64,000 nt of DNA. Source: Bacillota bacterium (GTDB lineage: Bacteria; Bacillota; Clostridia; Christensenellales; SZUA-584). The stretch lies in assembly GCA_023408075.1 (NCBI GenBank), contig JAEYKW010000017.1, positions 1 through 64,000 of the forward strand. The letters run 5' to 3'. Within the stretch, counting starts at the first letter, position 1. Each line of letters opens with the position of its first letter. A program made the translations under genes and the position numbers. The notes under the pieces were generated by a model. The model was not told the origin of the DNA and made no database searches. It was given only the letters and a program-made list of their open reading frames with translations. Below, piece after piece: positions 1 to 7,994 of the stretch.

Positions 1-1
1 G

Positions 2-97
2 ACGAAGGCAGAAATACAAAGAATTGAGCACTGGATGAATAACTATCCGAGAAGGATGTTTGGATATAAATCTGCCAACGATGTGTACCTGGTATAA
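2..97 (+). mobile_element. 3' end of an IS30-family transposase gene (partial)
   Basis: The first reading frame of the window encodes the last 31 residues of a protein and stops at TAA 95-97. The sequence HWMNNYPRRMFGYKSAND followed by VYLV is characteristic of the C-terminus of IS30-family DDE transposases, where a conserved W(I/M)NNYPR motif precedes a GY segment. The gene runs off the left edge, so intactness cannot be judged. The A/T-rich stretch just after the stop (about 100-140) probably holds the terminal inverted repeat of the element, but its partner lies outside the window. The family call rests on motif recognition only. Confidence 0.75.
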
Positions 98-154
98 TAT
101 GGTGGGCAATTAAACTTGCATTCTTCATTTTTCACGTGCAGACTCTATTCTCCC

Positions 155-183
155 TTGTTTTAAGCCTGCTTTATTGCTATAAT
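155..183 (+). promoter_or_regulatory. Predicted promoter of alaS
   Basis: TTGTTT (155-160) and a perfect TATAAT (178-183) are separated by 17 bp. This fits a sigma-A promoter whose transcript would begin about 35 nt before the alaS start. It lies just inside the end of the IS30-type element, so alaS is probably transcribed independently of it. No T-box leader is visible: the leader is too short. Confidence 0.6.
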
Positions 184-223
184 GTTTAATTGTCATAAAC
201 CGTTTTAAAGGAGAAACACGACA

Positions 224-2017
224 TTGAAACAGCTGACCAGTAACGAGCTTCGGCAGATGTATTTGGATTTTTTCGCGTCGAAGGGCCATAAAATTATCCC
301 CTCCGCGTCACTCATACCCGAGAACGACCCTACCGTGCTGTTCACCACGGCAGGCATGCACCCGCTGGTTCCGTATCTGCTGGGCGCGAAGCACCCTGAG
401 GGCAAGCGCTTAACCGATGTGCAAAAATGTGTGCGCACCGGCGATATTGACGAGGTGGGCGATGCGTCGCACTGCACGTTCTTTGAGATGCTCGGCAACT
501 GGTCTCTTGGGGATTATTTCAAAAAAGAAGCGATTGCCTACAGCTTTGAGTTCTTAACCTCGGAAGCTTGGCTCGGCATCGACAAGGACAGGCTTTACTT
601 CACCTGCTTTGCAGGCGATGCGGACGCCCCGAAGGATACCGAATCCGCCGAGATTTGGATGAGCCTCGGCGTAGAAGCCAGTCACATCTTCTTCCTTGAT
701 AAAAAGCACAACTGGTGGGGCCCCGCCGGCATCACCGGACCGTGCGGCCCGGACACCGAGATGTTTATCGATACGGGTGCGCCCGCGTGCTCGCCCGATT
801 GCAGCCCGGCCTGCTCGTGCGGCAAATACCTTGAAATCTGGAACGACGTGTTCATGCAGTACAACAAAACGGCGGACGGCACGTTTGAGTCGCTCTCGCA
901 GCAAAACGTGGACACGGGCATGGGGCTCGACCGCACCATCGCCACGCTGCAGGGCAAAAAAAGCGTGTACGATACCGACGCGTTTACCGGCATACTTGCC
1001 AAAATCTCCGAATTGTCGGGCAAAAACTATAACGACGATCCGGATACCACGCGCGCTTTCCGCATCATAGCGGACCATGTGCGTTGCGCCACGTTCATCA
1101 TGGGCGACCAGCGGGGCGTGACGCCCTCCAACGTGGATCAGGGCTATGTGCTGCGCCGTTTGATCCGCCGCGCTGTGCGCTATGCGCTGCGTCTCGGCAT
1201 CGAGCGCATGTCGCTGCAATATGTCGCGCAGGCCGTGATCGACCAGTATAAAGACTTTTACCCTGAACTCGGGCAAAACCAGAGCCGCATTATCAGCGAA
1301 TTAAACCTTGAAGAAGAGCGGTTTTCGCGCACGATTACGCAGGGGCTTAAAGAGTTTGAAAAGCTCGAAGCGCGCCTCGACGGCAAGGTGATCTCCGGTC
1401 AGGATGCATTCCATCTTTATGATACGTTCGGTTTCCCGCTCGAGTTCACGCTTGAGCTTGCGCATGAGCATGGGCTCGAGGTAGATCAGAAGGGCTTTGA
1501 GGCCGCATTCCAGAAGCATCAGGAGATTTCGGGCGCGGGTGCGGAGCAGCGCTTCAAGGGCGGCCTTGCCGATACGGGCGAAGCCACCGCGCGTCTGCAT
1601 ACGGCCACGCATTTGATGCACGCGGCGCTCCGGCAGGTGCTCGGCACCGAGGTGGAACAGCGCGGCAGCAACATCACGGCGGACCGTCTGCGTTTCGACT
1701 TCGCGTTTTCGCGCAAGGTGGAAGACGACGAACTCAAAGAAGTGCAGCGCCTCGTCAACGAAGCGATTGAGAAAAGCATGCCGGTTGTCTGCGAGGAAAT
1801 GAGCGTCGCCGAGGCCAAGGATCAGGGCGCGATCGGTATATTCGACAGCAAATACGGCAGCATCGTGAAGGTGTATTCCGCGGGCGATTTCTCCAAAGAG
1901 ATTTGCGGCGGGCCGCACGCGGGCAACACGGGCGAGCTTGGTAAGTTTGAGATTCAGAAGGAGCAGAGCAGCTCGGCGGGTGTGCGCCGTATCAAGGCTG
2001 TGCTGATCAGCGAATAA
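224..2017 (+). CDS. alaS: Alanyl-tRNA synthetase, short form without the C-terminal C-Ala domain
   Basis: Charges tRNA-Ala with alanine in the cytoplasm. The start is TTG at 224, preceded by AAAGGAG (207-213). The N-terminal class II catalytic core is clear (TTAGMHPLVPYL, residues about 40-55; GPCGPDTEMF about 170). The C-terminal editing domain has the zinc-binding pair LHTATHLMHA and CGGPHAGNTGE. The protein is 597 residues, whereas usual bacterial AlaRS is about 870 or more: the linker, dimerisation region and C-Ala domain are missing, and translation ends right after the editing domain at a proper stop and terminator. Two further oddities are a cysteine-rich loop (CSPDCSPACSCGKY) in the catalytic domain and CGGPH where most bacterial enzymes have CGGTH. 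This resembles the compact form known from some lineages. Whether it is the only AlaRS of the genome cannot be seen here. Confidence 0.93.
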   Translation: MKQLTSNELRQMYLDFFASKGHKIIPSASLIPENDPTVLFTTAGMHPLVPYLLGAKHPEGKRLTDVQKCVRTGDIDEVGDASHCTFFEMLGNWSLGDYFKKEAIAYSFEFLTSEAWLGIDKDRLYFTCFAGDADAPKDTESAEIWMSLGVEASHIFFLDKKHNWWGPAGITGPCGPDTEMFIDTGAPACSPDCSPACSCGKYLEIWNDVFMQYNKTADGTFESLSQQNVDTGMGLDRTIATLQGKKSVYDTDAFTGILAKISELSGKNYNDDPDTTRAFRIIADHVRCATFIMGDQRGVTPSNVDQGYVLRRLIRRAVRYALRLGIERMSLQYVAQAVIDQYKDFYPELGQNQSRIISELNLEEERFSRTITQGLKEFEKLEARLDGKVISGQDAFHLYDTFGFPLEFTLELAHEHGLEVDQKGFEAAFQKHQEISGAGAEQRFKGGLADTGEATARLHTATHLMHAALRQVLGTEVEQRGSNITADRLRFDFAFSRKVEDDELKEVQRLVNEAIEKSMPVVCEEMSVAEAKDQGAIGIFDSKYGSIVKVYSAGDFSKEICGGPHAGNTGELGKFEIQKEQSSSAGVRRIKAVLISE

Positions 2018-2033
2018 TTTTTCAAGTACACTC

Positions 2034-2060
2034 AAAGCGGGCTTTATGCCCGCTTTTTTA
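2034..2060 (+). terminator. Rho-independent terminator of alaS
   Basis: A 9-bp perfect stem (AAAGCGGGC with GCCCGCTTT) around a 5-nt loop is followed by T residues, 17 nt after the alaS stop. It confirms that the short AlaRS gene ends where the reading frame says. Confidence 0.85.
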
Positions 2061-2149
2061 ATTTTCCGTGTGCATTCGAGTTACATCATCCTGAGAAGTG
2101 GAGCGATGAATCGCTGATTGTAAAGGTCATAGCTTGCATCCATATCGTG

Positions 2150-3235
2150 TCAATCAAATAATGTTGGATTTTCCGGATAGAATATTGAGCCGTCATAAAT
2201 CTGCTTGCATGAATAGTCATCCAAATCAATCCGGTATATGCCATAGATTACTTCGTCTTCGTCAACATGTGTATAATAGAGATGATGATTACACAAGAAT
2301 ACGGTGTCTGAACCGTCTAAGTATGAAATCAATTCTTTTTTCTGCGTCTCAATATTATATCTAAAAAGGACTCCCGAATTCGCATATATCCACTCATTCA
2401 CAACCACCGCATTGGAAACGGATTCAATCGGCGTCCCGTTTTTCACCGTTATTTCTTTGCCGTCGGCAAAAATTTTTCCGCCGATGATATAATACTCTTT
2501 GTCCGCATAGTACCCTATATATTTCGTATAGGCCCCGGAATGTTCCGAACTTGGGGCAAAGCTGATTCGTCGCTCTTTGCCTGTTATCAGATCCTTCGAA
2601 TATAATGCATCCTCTTTCAAAAGTATCAATTTGTTTTCATGTAGTGTAATAAATTCACCGTCGCAATAGTAGCGTTTTTCACCGTCTTTGTTCAATGTAA
2701 AAACCAAATCGTTGTTTAGCTGAAAGTATATTTTCTCACCATAATAACCAATGTAGTCGGTCCAAGCCACATGGTCACCCCATTCATTTTTACCGGCTAT
2801 TAGTTCGGTATCATAACTCAAGCCTTGTACCCGTCTTATTTCTGTATCATTTTCATAATAGATATATCCGCCTGCAATAAAGATAATACTTATATCTATA
2901 CGTGCGCCGAGGATTTCACCATCATAGTCTGTTATAAAAACTGTATTGCCGTCGTCTTGAATGAATATATATTCTGAGTATAAGAGTATGTTGCTTATGT
3001 TATCGTCATCGTCCGACGAAAAAATTTCTATCATTTCATTAGTCTTGTTATTGATTTTGTAAACTTTATCATAATCTGTGACGAACGTATAGTCACCCGT
3101 CTCAGCAGCAAATCCGGGCTTTGAAAAGCCGTCAGATCGTATACTGATTCCATCATTCACATCATCTGAACATGCTGTTAAGCAAAGAACCAACAGGACT
3201 ATAAAGACCATGATTCTCGTCAGCACGGTTTTCAT
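2150..3235 (-). CDS. Hypothetical lipoprotein with beta-propeller-like repeats (DUF5050-like)
   Basis: No confident family assignment. The start at 3235 is chosen because GAGGTG lies just upstream and the protein then begins with a lipoprotein signal (MKTVLTRIM, hydrophobic core, lipobox LTAC). After the cysteine come repeated short segments rich in Tyr, Asp and Ile (VYKINNKTNEMIEI, IYYENDTEIRRV, LYSKDLITGKERRI, LFRYNIETQKKEL). Such repeats are typical of proteins in which each blade reports a displayed value, as in DUF5050 or WD40-like propellers. It is predicted to sit on the outer face of the membrane. It is more AT-rich than its neighbours and stands alone between alaS and the vWA lipoprotein, so recent acquisition is possible. 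About 361 residues. Confidence 0.7.
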   Translation of the reverse strand: MKTVLTRIMVFIVLLVLCLTACSDDVNDGISIRSDGFSKPGFAAETGDYTFVTDYDKVYKINNKTNEMIEIFSSDDDDNISNILLYSEYIFIQDDGNTVFITDYDGEILGARIDISIIFIAGGYIYYENDTEIRRVQGLSYDTELIAGKNEWGDHVAWTDYIGYYGEKIYFQLNNDLVFTLNKDGEKRYYCDGEFITLHENKLILLKEDALYSKDLITGKERRISFAPSSEHSGAYTKYIGYYADKEYYIIGGKIFADGKEITVKNGTPIESVSNAVVVNEWIYANSGVLFRYNIETQKKELISYLDGSDTVFLCNHHLYYTHVDEDEVIYGIYRIDLDDYSCKQIYDGSIFYPENPTLFD

Positions 3236-3493
3236 ATGACACCTCAATGTTAAAAATTCGCATTCATGTTTTATACCCTTCATATGACGCATTTCTTCTA
3301 AGTTTAGTTCCTCATAAGATCAAGCCTATAGATTGCGATTGCTGCGCGCTGGCGAGAATCGCCATCATTTTTACAATTCTGTTTCAAATACCATGATTTC
3401 CGTTACGAAAATTTGTATTATTTCCCTGTTTCGGAACTTCCTCCAAAAAGCGTTCGTCTTTGGTGTGTAATAACAAAACAGGAGGACCCCCTC

Positions 3494-5146
3494 ATGAAAA
3501 CGACGAAAAAAGCCCTTGTGATATTGCTGGCAGTGGTGATCACACTCGGCGCATTGGCAGGCTGCGCGGCACCAGCCGCTTCATCTGCATCCGAAGCGCC
3601 AAACTATGACCCAAAACCCAACGCCTCATACGCACCCGCCGAAGCCCCTGCAGAATCGGCCGGAGCTTCTGCGGAGGAATCCCTCGGGTTCGACGGCTCA
3701 AATGGCCAAGCGCCCTTTGTGAACGCGCCAAGAGGCACCGAGGAATACGGCAGCTTTGCGGAGAGCATATTCTATTCCCCGCTCAAAGACCCCTTAAGCA
3801 CATTCTCAATCGACGTGGACACCGCCTCGTACAGCCAGATCCGGCAGTACTTAAACGACGGATGGCTGCCGCCCGCCGATGCGGTGCGCGTGGAGGAATG
3901 CATCAACTACTTCTCTTACGATTACGCAGCGCCGCACGGCTCCGACCCCGTCAATGTCGGCGTGGCCATCGGTGCTTGCCCGTGGAACACTGACCACTAC
4001 CTCGCGCGTGTGTCGCTCAAGGCGGCCGAGCTCGACAGGAGCGAAGCACCTCGCAGCAACCTCGTGTTTCTGCTCGATGTCTCGGGCTCGATGGATGAAC
4101 CGAATAAGCTGCCGCTTGTAAAATCGGCCATGAGCATGCTGGCGGGAAACTTAAGCGGGAACGACCGTGTGTCAATCGTCGTGTATGCAGGCGCGTCGGG
4201 CGTCGTGCTGGACGGCTGCCGCGGCGATGACAATGAAACGATCGACAATGCGCTCGGATGGCTGTCCGCAGGCGGCTCCACTGCGGGCGGGGAAGGCATA
4301 GAGCTGGCGTATGCGCTCGCCGCAAAGAACTTTATTGAAGGCGGCAACAACCGCGTGATTCTCTGTACCGACGGCGATTTCAACGTGGGCCCGTCTTCCG
4401 ACGAGGAGCTTGAGGCGCTGATCGAAAACAAGCGCGACAGCGGCATCTTCTTAAGCGTGCTCGGCTTCGGCACAGGCAACACCAAGGATAACCACATGGA
4501 AACGCTCGCCGACAAAGGCAACGGCAACTACGCCTATATCGATTCGCTGATGGAAGCCAAAAAGGTGCTGGTGGGCGAGGCCAGCTCCACGCTGTTCACG
4601 GTTGCCAAAGATGTGAAGGTGCAGGTGGAGTTCAACCCGGAGGCGGTCAGAGAATACCGGCTCGTCGGTTACGACAACCGTATCCTCGCGGCAGAGGACT
4701 TTAATAATGACCAAAAAGATGCGGGCGAGATGGGCGCCGGACACTGCGTCACCGCGTTTTACGAACTCGTGCTTGTGGATGCCACCGAGGCGTGGAACAG
4801 TGTGGACCCGCTCGTGTTTCAGGACAATGTGAAACCCGAAACCAGGAAGCCCTCAAGCGACTGGCTCTATGTCAAGTTCCGCTACAAGGAGCCGGAAGGC
4901 AGCGAAAGCCGACTTTTAACCACGATGGGCGGTATCGATAACTATACCGCAAACCCCGACAGCGATTTCGTATTTGCATCGGCCGTGGCGGAGTTCGCGC
5001 TCGTGCTCAAAAATTCGGAATACAAGGGCAATGCGAATCTCGCAAGCGCGATTCAGCGCGCCAAGGCCTCGCGCGGCGCGGATGAGGACGGCTACCGCGC
5101 GCAGTTCATACAGCTCGTCGAGCTCGCGAACACACTCTACAGATAA
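3494..5146 (+). CDS. von Willebrand factor A domain lipoprotein, YfbK-like
   Basis: About 550 residues. The start at 3494 follows AGGAGG with good spacing and gives a lipoprotein signal peptide with lipobox LAGC. A Ser/Ala/Pro-rich linker (residues about 25-85) leads into a YfbK N-terminal region (FSIDVDTASYSQIRQYL). A vWA domain follows with an intact MIDAS motif DVSGSM near residue 195 and the downstream TDGDFNVG strand. The C-terminal third (YELVLVDATEAWN, LYVKFRYKEPEG, AVAEFALVLKNSEY) matches the DUF3520-type tail of YfbK proteins. It is predicted to be anchored outside the cell and to bind a metal-dependent ligand; the partner is unknown. It appears monocistronic. Upstream start codons in the same frame lack a ribosome-binding site. 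Confidence 0.9.
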   Translation: MKTTKKALVILLAVVITLGALAGCAAPAASSASEAPNYDPKPNASYAPAEAPAESAGASAEESLGFDGSNGQAPFVNAPRGTEEYGSFAESIFYSPLKDPLSTFSIDVDTASYSQIRQYLNDGWLPPADAVRVEECINYFSYDYAAPHGSDPVNVGVAIGACPWNTDHYLARVSLKAAELDRSEAPRSNLVFLLDVSGSMDEPNKLPLVKSAMSMLAGNLSGNDRVSIVVYAGASGVVLDGCRGDDNETIDNALGWLSAGGSTAGGEGIELAYALAAKNFIEGGNNRVILCTDGDFNVGPSSDEELEALIENKRDSGIFLSVLGFGTGNTKDNHMETLADKGNGNYAYIDSLMEAKKVLVGEASSTLFTVAKDVKVQVEFNPEAVREYRLVGYDNRILAAEDFNNDQKDAGEMGAGHCVTAFYELVLVDATEAWNSVDPLVFQDNVKPETRKPSSDWLYVKFRYKEPEGSESRLLTTMGGIDNYTANPDSDFVFASAVAEFALVLKNSEYKGNANLASAIQRAKASRGADEDGYRAQFIQLVELANTLYR

Positions 5147-5179
5147 GTTGCTTCTTCAGCTGGCCCTATAATCCGCAAA

Positions 5180-5331
5180 CAAGAAGCAGAGAGCGACGAA
5201 GGAGTCACTCCCTGCTTCTTGCATAGACTATGCCCCCTCCGGGGCACACAGGTTTCTTTTTTCTTCAAGGCATCACTACACCAAAGTGTTACTTGCCTGA
5301 GCGCTGTAGGGAACGACCTCTGTGTCGTTCC
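5180..5331. repeat. Two inverted repeats in the vWA-CAP intergenic region
   Basis: A 10-bp perfect inverted repeat (CAAGAAGCAG 5180-5189 with CTGCTTCTTG 5212-5221) lies 33 nt after the vWA stop and may end or stabilise the transcript, although no T-tract follows. A second one (GGAACGAC 5310-5317 with GTCGTTCC 5324-5331, 6-nt loop) resembles short intergenic repeats seen in clostridial genomes. No coding sequence is seen between 5147 and 5405. Confidence 0.5.
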
Positions 5332-5405
5332 ATTGAAGATTTCTGCGACACAGCAGAACGCAGAATCAGCCGTTAAGACGGCGTCTTGAATGAATCAGCG
5401 TTTAC

Positions 5406-6179
5406 TCAGTATGGATTCATAAACTGCTGCGTCCAGTACAGTGTTCCGCTCGATGTCTTCGCGACGCCGATGCCGATATTTGTGTACGCTTCCGAGAGTA
5501 TGTTTGCCTTGTGCCCCGCCGAATTCATCCACGAATTCATGACCTCCGCAGCCGTCTTCTGCCCGTATGCGATGTTTTCGCCCGCCGCGCTGAACCTGAG
5601 ACCGAAGCTTTGCATCATATCAAACGGAGACCCGTATGTGGGCGATGTGTGCGAGAAATACTTCTTATCGATCATATCCTGGCTCTTGATACGCGCCACG
5701 CGTGACAGCTCCGTGTTGAGCTTGTACAAAGGCAGCCCGCGCGACGCGCGCTCTTTGTTGACCAGCTCAAAAACCTGCTGCTCGTGGCTCGAAAGCGACT
5801 GCGTATCGGGTATCATGATGATCTGCCCCACATTGATCACCGAGGTGTTGGTAATCTGAGGATTTGCTTTTTTAAGCTCATCAACGCTGATCTCATACTT
5901 TTTCGCGATGCCCCAGAACGTATCGCCGCTCTTCACCGTATAATTCACAAATTTGGTGGTGGGTATCGTGATTTTCTGCCCGACATAAATCAATGATGCG
6001 TTTTTGATAGTCGGGTTGGCCGCAAGAAGATCGTTCAGCGTCACATTGTTGTTTTTCGCGATCTTTGAAAGCGTATCACCAGATTTGACGGTGTACGAGT
6101 AGGCCGCGAGTGTCATCGTAACCGTCAACATGCACAGCGCGAGTGTCAATAGCACAATTTTCTTCAGTATTTTTTTCAT
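5406..6179 (-). CDS. Secreted protein with two LysM domains and a CAP (SCP/PR1-like) domain
   Basis: The start at 6179 follows AGGGAG and gives a clean signal peptide (MKKILKKIV, hydrophobic core, LAAYSY). Two LysM repeats follow (YTVKSGDTLSKIAKNNNV and YTVKSGDTFWGIAKKYEI, each ending in an ITIP or IMIP segment), so the protein should bind peptidoglycan. The C-terminal half is a CAP domain of the YkwD type: VNKERASRGLPL, YFSHTSPTYGSPFDM, GENIAYGQKTAAEVMNSW and GHKANILSEAYTNIGIG carry the conserved His and Glu positions. YkwD-like proteins with LysM are common in spore-formers and some act in the spore coat or cell wall. The role here is inferred only from domains. 257 residues. It is divergently oriented from the GntR gene. 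Confidence 0.9.
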   Translation of the reverse strand: MKKILKKIVLLTLALCMLTVTMTLAAYSYTVKSGDTLSKIAKNNNVTLNDLLAANPTIKNASLIYVGQKITIPTTKFVNYTVKSGDTFWGIAKKYEISVDELKKANPQITNTSVINVGQIIMIPDTQSLSSHEQQVFELVNKERASRGLPLYKLNTELSRVARIKSQDMIDKKYFSHTSPTYGSPFDMMQSFGLRFSAAGENIAYGQKTAAEVMNSWMNSAGHKANILSEAYTNIGIGVAKTSSGTLYWTQQFMNPY

Positions 6180-6307
6180 TTTGATTGCTCCCTTCAACCG
6201 GTTGAACCGCTGCTTTTTACGCCTATTTTGTGCCGAAATGCGCGCAAATATTTACAGACCTGCTGCGACGTGCTAAGCTTTGGATAAATATTCGGGAGAA
6301 ATAAAAA

Positions 6308-7009
6308 ATGCCGGTTTATGTGACGTTCAAAGATATCATACGCAGCCAGATTGAAAGCGGAGAGCTTGCGCCGGGCGACAAGCTGCCCTCCGAAAGAGCC
6401 CTTGCCGCTGCACACGACCTTGCGCGCATGACGGTGCGTCAGGCGCTCACAGAGCTCGTCACGGCGGGCTTGCTTTACCGCGAGCAGGGCCGGGGTACAT
6501 TCGTCTCGGCATCCCGAATGCAGCAGCGCAACATCTCGAGCTTTACCGAAACCGTGAAACTTCGGGGACTTTCGCCCGAAACAAAGGTCAGTGCTTTTTG
6601 CGTCTGTGAGCCGCCGACTGCGGCAGCGGATGCCTTGGGTGCAAAAGCGGATGTGTACCGCGCCGTGCGTATCCGTCTGGCCGACGGCACACCCGTGGCG
6701 GTGGAGGAGATATTTATACCGACGCATATCTGCCCGGGTCTGCGCCGCAGTGATCTTTTGGGCTCGCTTTACAGCCTTATGACAGATGTCTATGGCCATA
6801 AAATCGCCAGCGCGGACAGCTCAATGACGGCAGACCTGCCCGGACCGCGCCTACAGGAAGACCTTTGCATCACACGCCAGACACCGGTGCTCAAGGTGAA
6901 CAGCCTCTATTACTCCTCCAGCGGCATCACGCTCTATTACGAGCGCGCAGCCTACCGTACGGACATGTACGAGTACAACATCCGCATATCCAGACAGGGC
7001 GGCGGTTGA
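6308..7009 (+). CDS. GntR-family transcriptional regulator with UTRA ligand domain
   Basis: 233 residues. The N-terminal winged helix (IIRSQIESGELAPGDKLPSE, then RMTVRQALTELVTAGLLYRE with the signature GRGTFV) binds DNA. The C-terminal part (residues about 90-230; VAVEEIFIPTHICPGL, PVLKVNSLYYSSSGITLYYE) is a UTRA domain, usually binding a small sugar or amino-acid-like effector. The start follows GGAG at a suitable distance. The gene converges on the AEC transporter, whose stop codon directly abuts it, and is divergent from the LysM-CAP gene. Its target cannot be deduced because no sugar operon adjoins it. HutC/FarR-type regulators are the nearest family. Confidence 0.9.
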   Translation: MPVYVTFKDIIRSQIESGELAPGDKLPSERALAAAHDLARMTVRQALTELVTAGLLYREQGRGTFVSASRMQQRNISSFTETVKLRGLSPETKVSAFCVCEPPTAAADALGAKADVYRAVRIRLADGTPVAVEEIFIPTHICPGLRRSDLLGSLYSLMTDVYGHKIASADSSMTADLPGPRLQEDLCITRQTPVLKVNSLYYSSSGITLYYERAAYRTDMYEYNIRISRQGGG

Positions 7010-7987
7010 TTATATTGCTGACAACAGCAGCATAAAAACAGGGATGGTAATCAGTGAAAGGGCGGTCGTGTAGAAAACGCACTTGGTCGCAAATTTGGAA
7101 TCAGCACCGTACACCTCGGCGGATATCGCCGTCTGCATCAGCGCAGGCAGGCCGATCTGCACGACAAATACCTCTCTCATCAGTATATGGTCAGCCGTCA
7201 GCGCGGGCGCAAACAGCGCAAGTCCCAGCGTACTGAGCGCGTAGCATAACACCGGCACCAAAACAAACCGGCCCAGCAGCACGGGCGTCAGCTCTCTTTC
7301 CCACTTCATCCCCGAGAGCCCCATATTGTATATCATGCACCCGATGAAAATGAGCGACAGCGGCGTGGTGAGATCACCGATATATTTCGCTGTCGTCAGT
7401 ACGAAATCAGGCAATCTGATTCCGAGCAATATCACAGCAAACATGACGAATGTGATGAGAGTGGGAGGCTGTGCGAGCTTCTTTAACGATTTTCCGATAC
7501 TGAGCCGGTGCGTCTCACCGCTCAACACGTCCGCATCGCGCTCAATCGCGTAGTTGCCCAACAACCAGAACGTCACATGTCCCGCAAGAAAGTAAAACAC
7601 GGCATACGGCATTCCCACGTCGCCAAACAGCGCACGCGCAACCGGAAAACCGATAAAGCTTGAGTTGGAAAATGCAAATGCGACGACAAAAACACCTCGC
7701 CTGTGCTTAGGGATGCGCAGCAATCTTGCAAAGACTTTCGCGATATAATAGACAAGCACCGCCGTTGTGAATATAATCAGCAGCGGCAGCCATGCGCTGA
7801 GCAGCTGCTCCCGCGAAAAATTATTGTAGAGGCTCACAACAATTGTGGCCGGCAGCGATATGTTGATGATGATTTTCGGAAATGCTTTGGCGGTCTCACG
7901 AGACACCCATTTGCGCCACGATACGAAAATGCCCGCACCAATGATCGCAAATATAATGAATACCGCTTCCAGAGAATCTAATAACAT
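7010..7987 (-). CDS. AEC-family (auxin efflux carrier) transporter
   Basis: 325 residues with about ten predicted membrane segments. The N-terminal half carries LPATIVVSLYNNFS, with the conserved Pro in a broken helix. The second half carries PPTLITFVMFAVILLGI and LIFIGCMIYNMGLSG, matching the AEC family (Mem_trans). Bacterial members move dicarboxylates such as malate or malonate, or amino acids; the substrate is unknown. It ends flush against the GntR gene (no intergenic base) and begins only 7 bp after the stop of the aspartate kinase upstream, so it is probably the last gene of the DUF1015-aspartate kinase-AEC operon. Confidence 0.88.
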   Translation of the reverse strand: MLLDSLEAVFIIFAIIGAGIFVSWRKWVSRETAKAFPKIIINISLPATIVVSLYNNFSREQLLSAWLPLLIIFTTAVLVYYIAKVFARLLRIPKHRRGVFVVAFAFSNSSFIGFPVARALFGDVGMPYAVFYFLAGHVTFWLLGNYAIERDADVLSGETHRLSIGKSLKKLAQPPTLITFVMFAVILLGIRLPDFVLTTAKYIGDLTTPLSLIFIGCMIYNMGLSGMKWERELTPVLLGRFVLVPVLCYALSTLGLALFAPALTADHILMREVFVVQIGLPALMQTAISAEVYGADSKFATKCVFYTTALSLITIPVFMLLLSAI

Positions 7988-7994
7988 TTATTTC

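Noticed and set aside
224..2017. Frameshift truncation of a full-length alaS
   Set aside because: No AlaRS-like coding continues in any frame after the stop, and a strong terminator follows within 20 nt.
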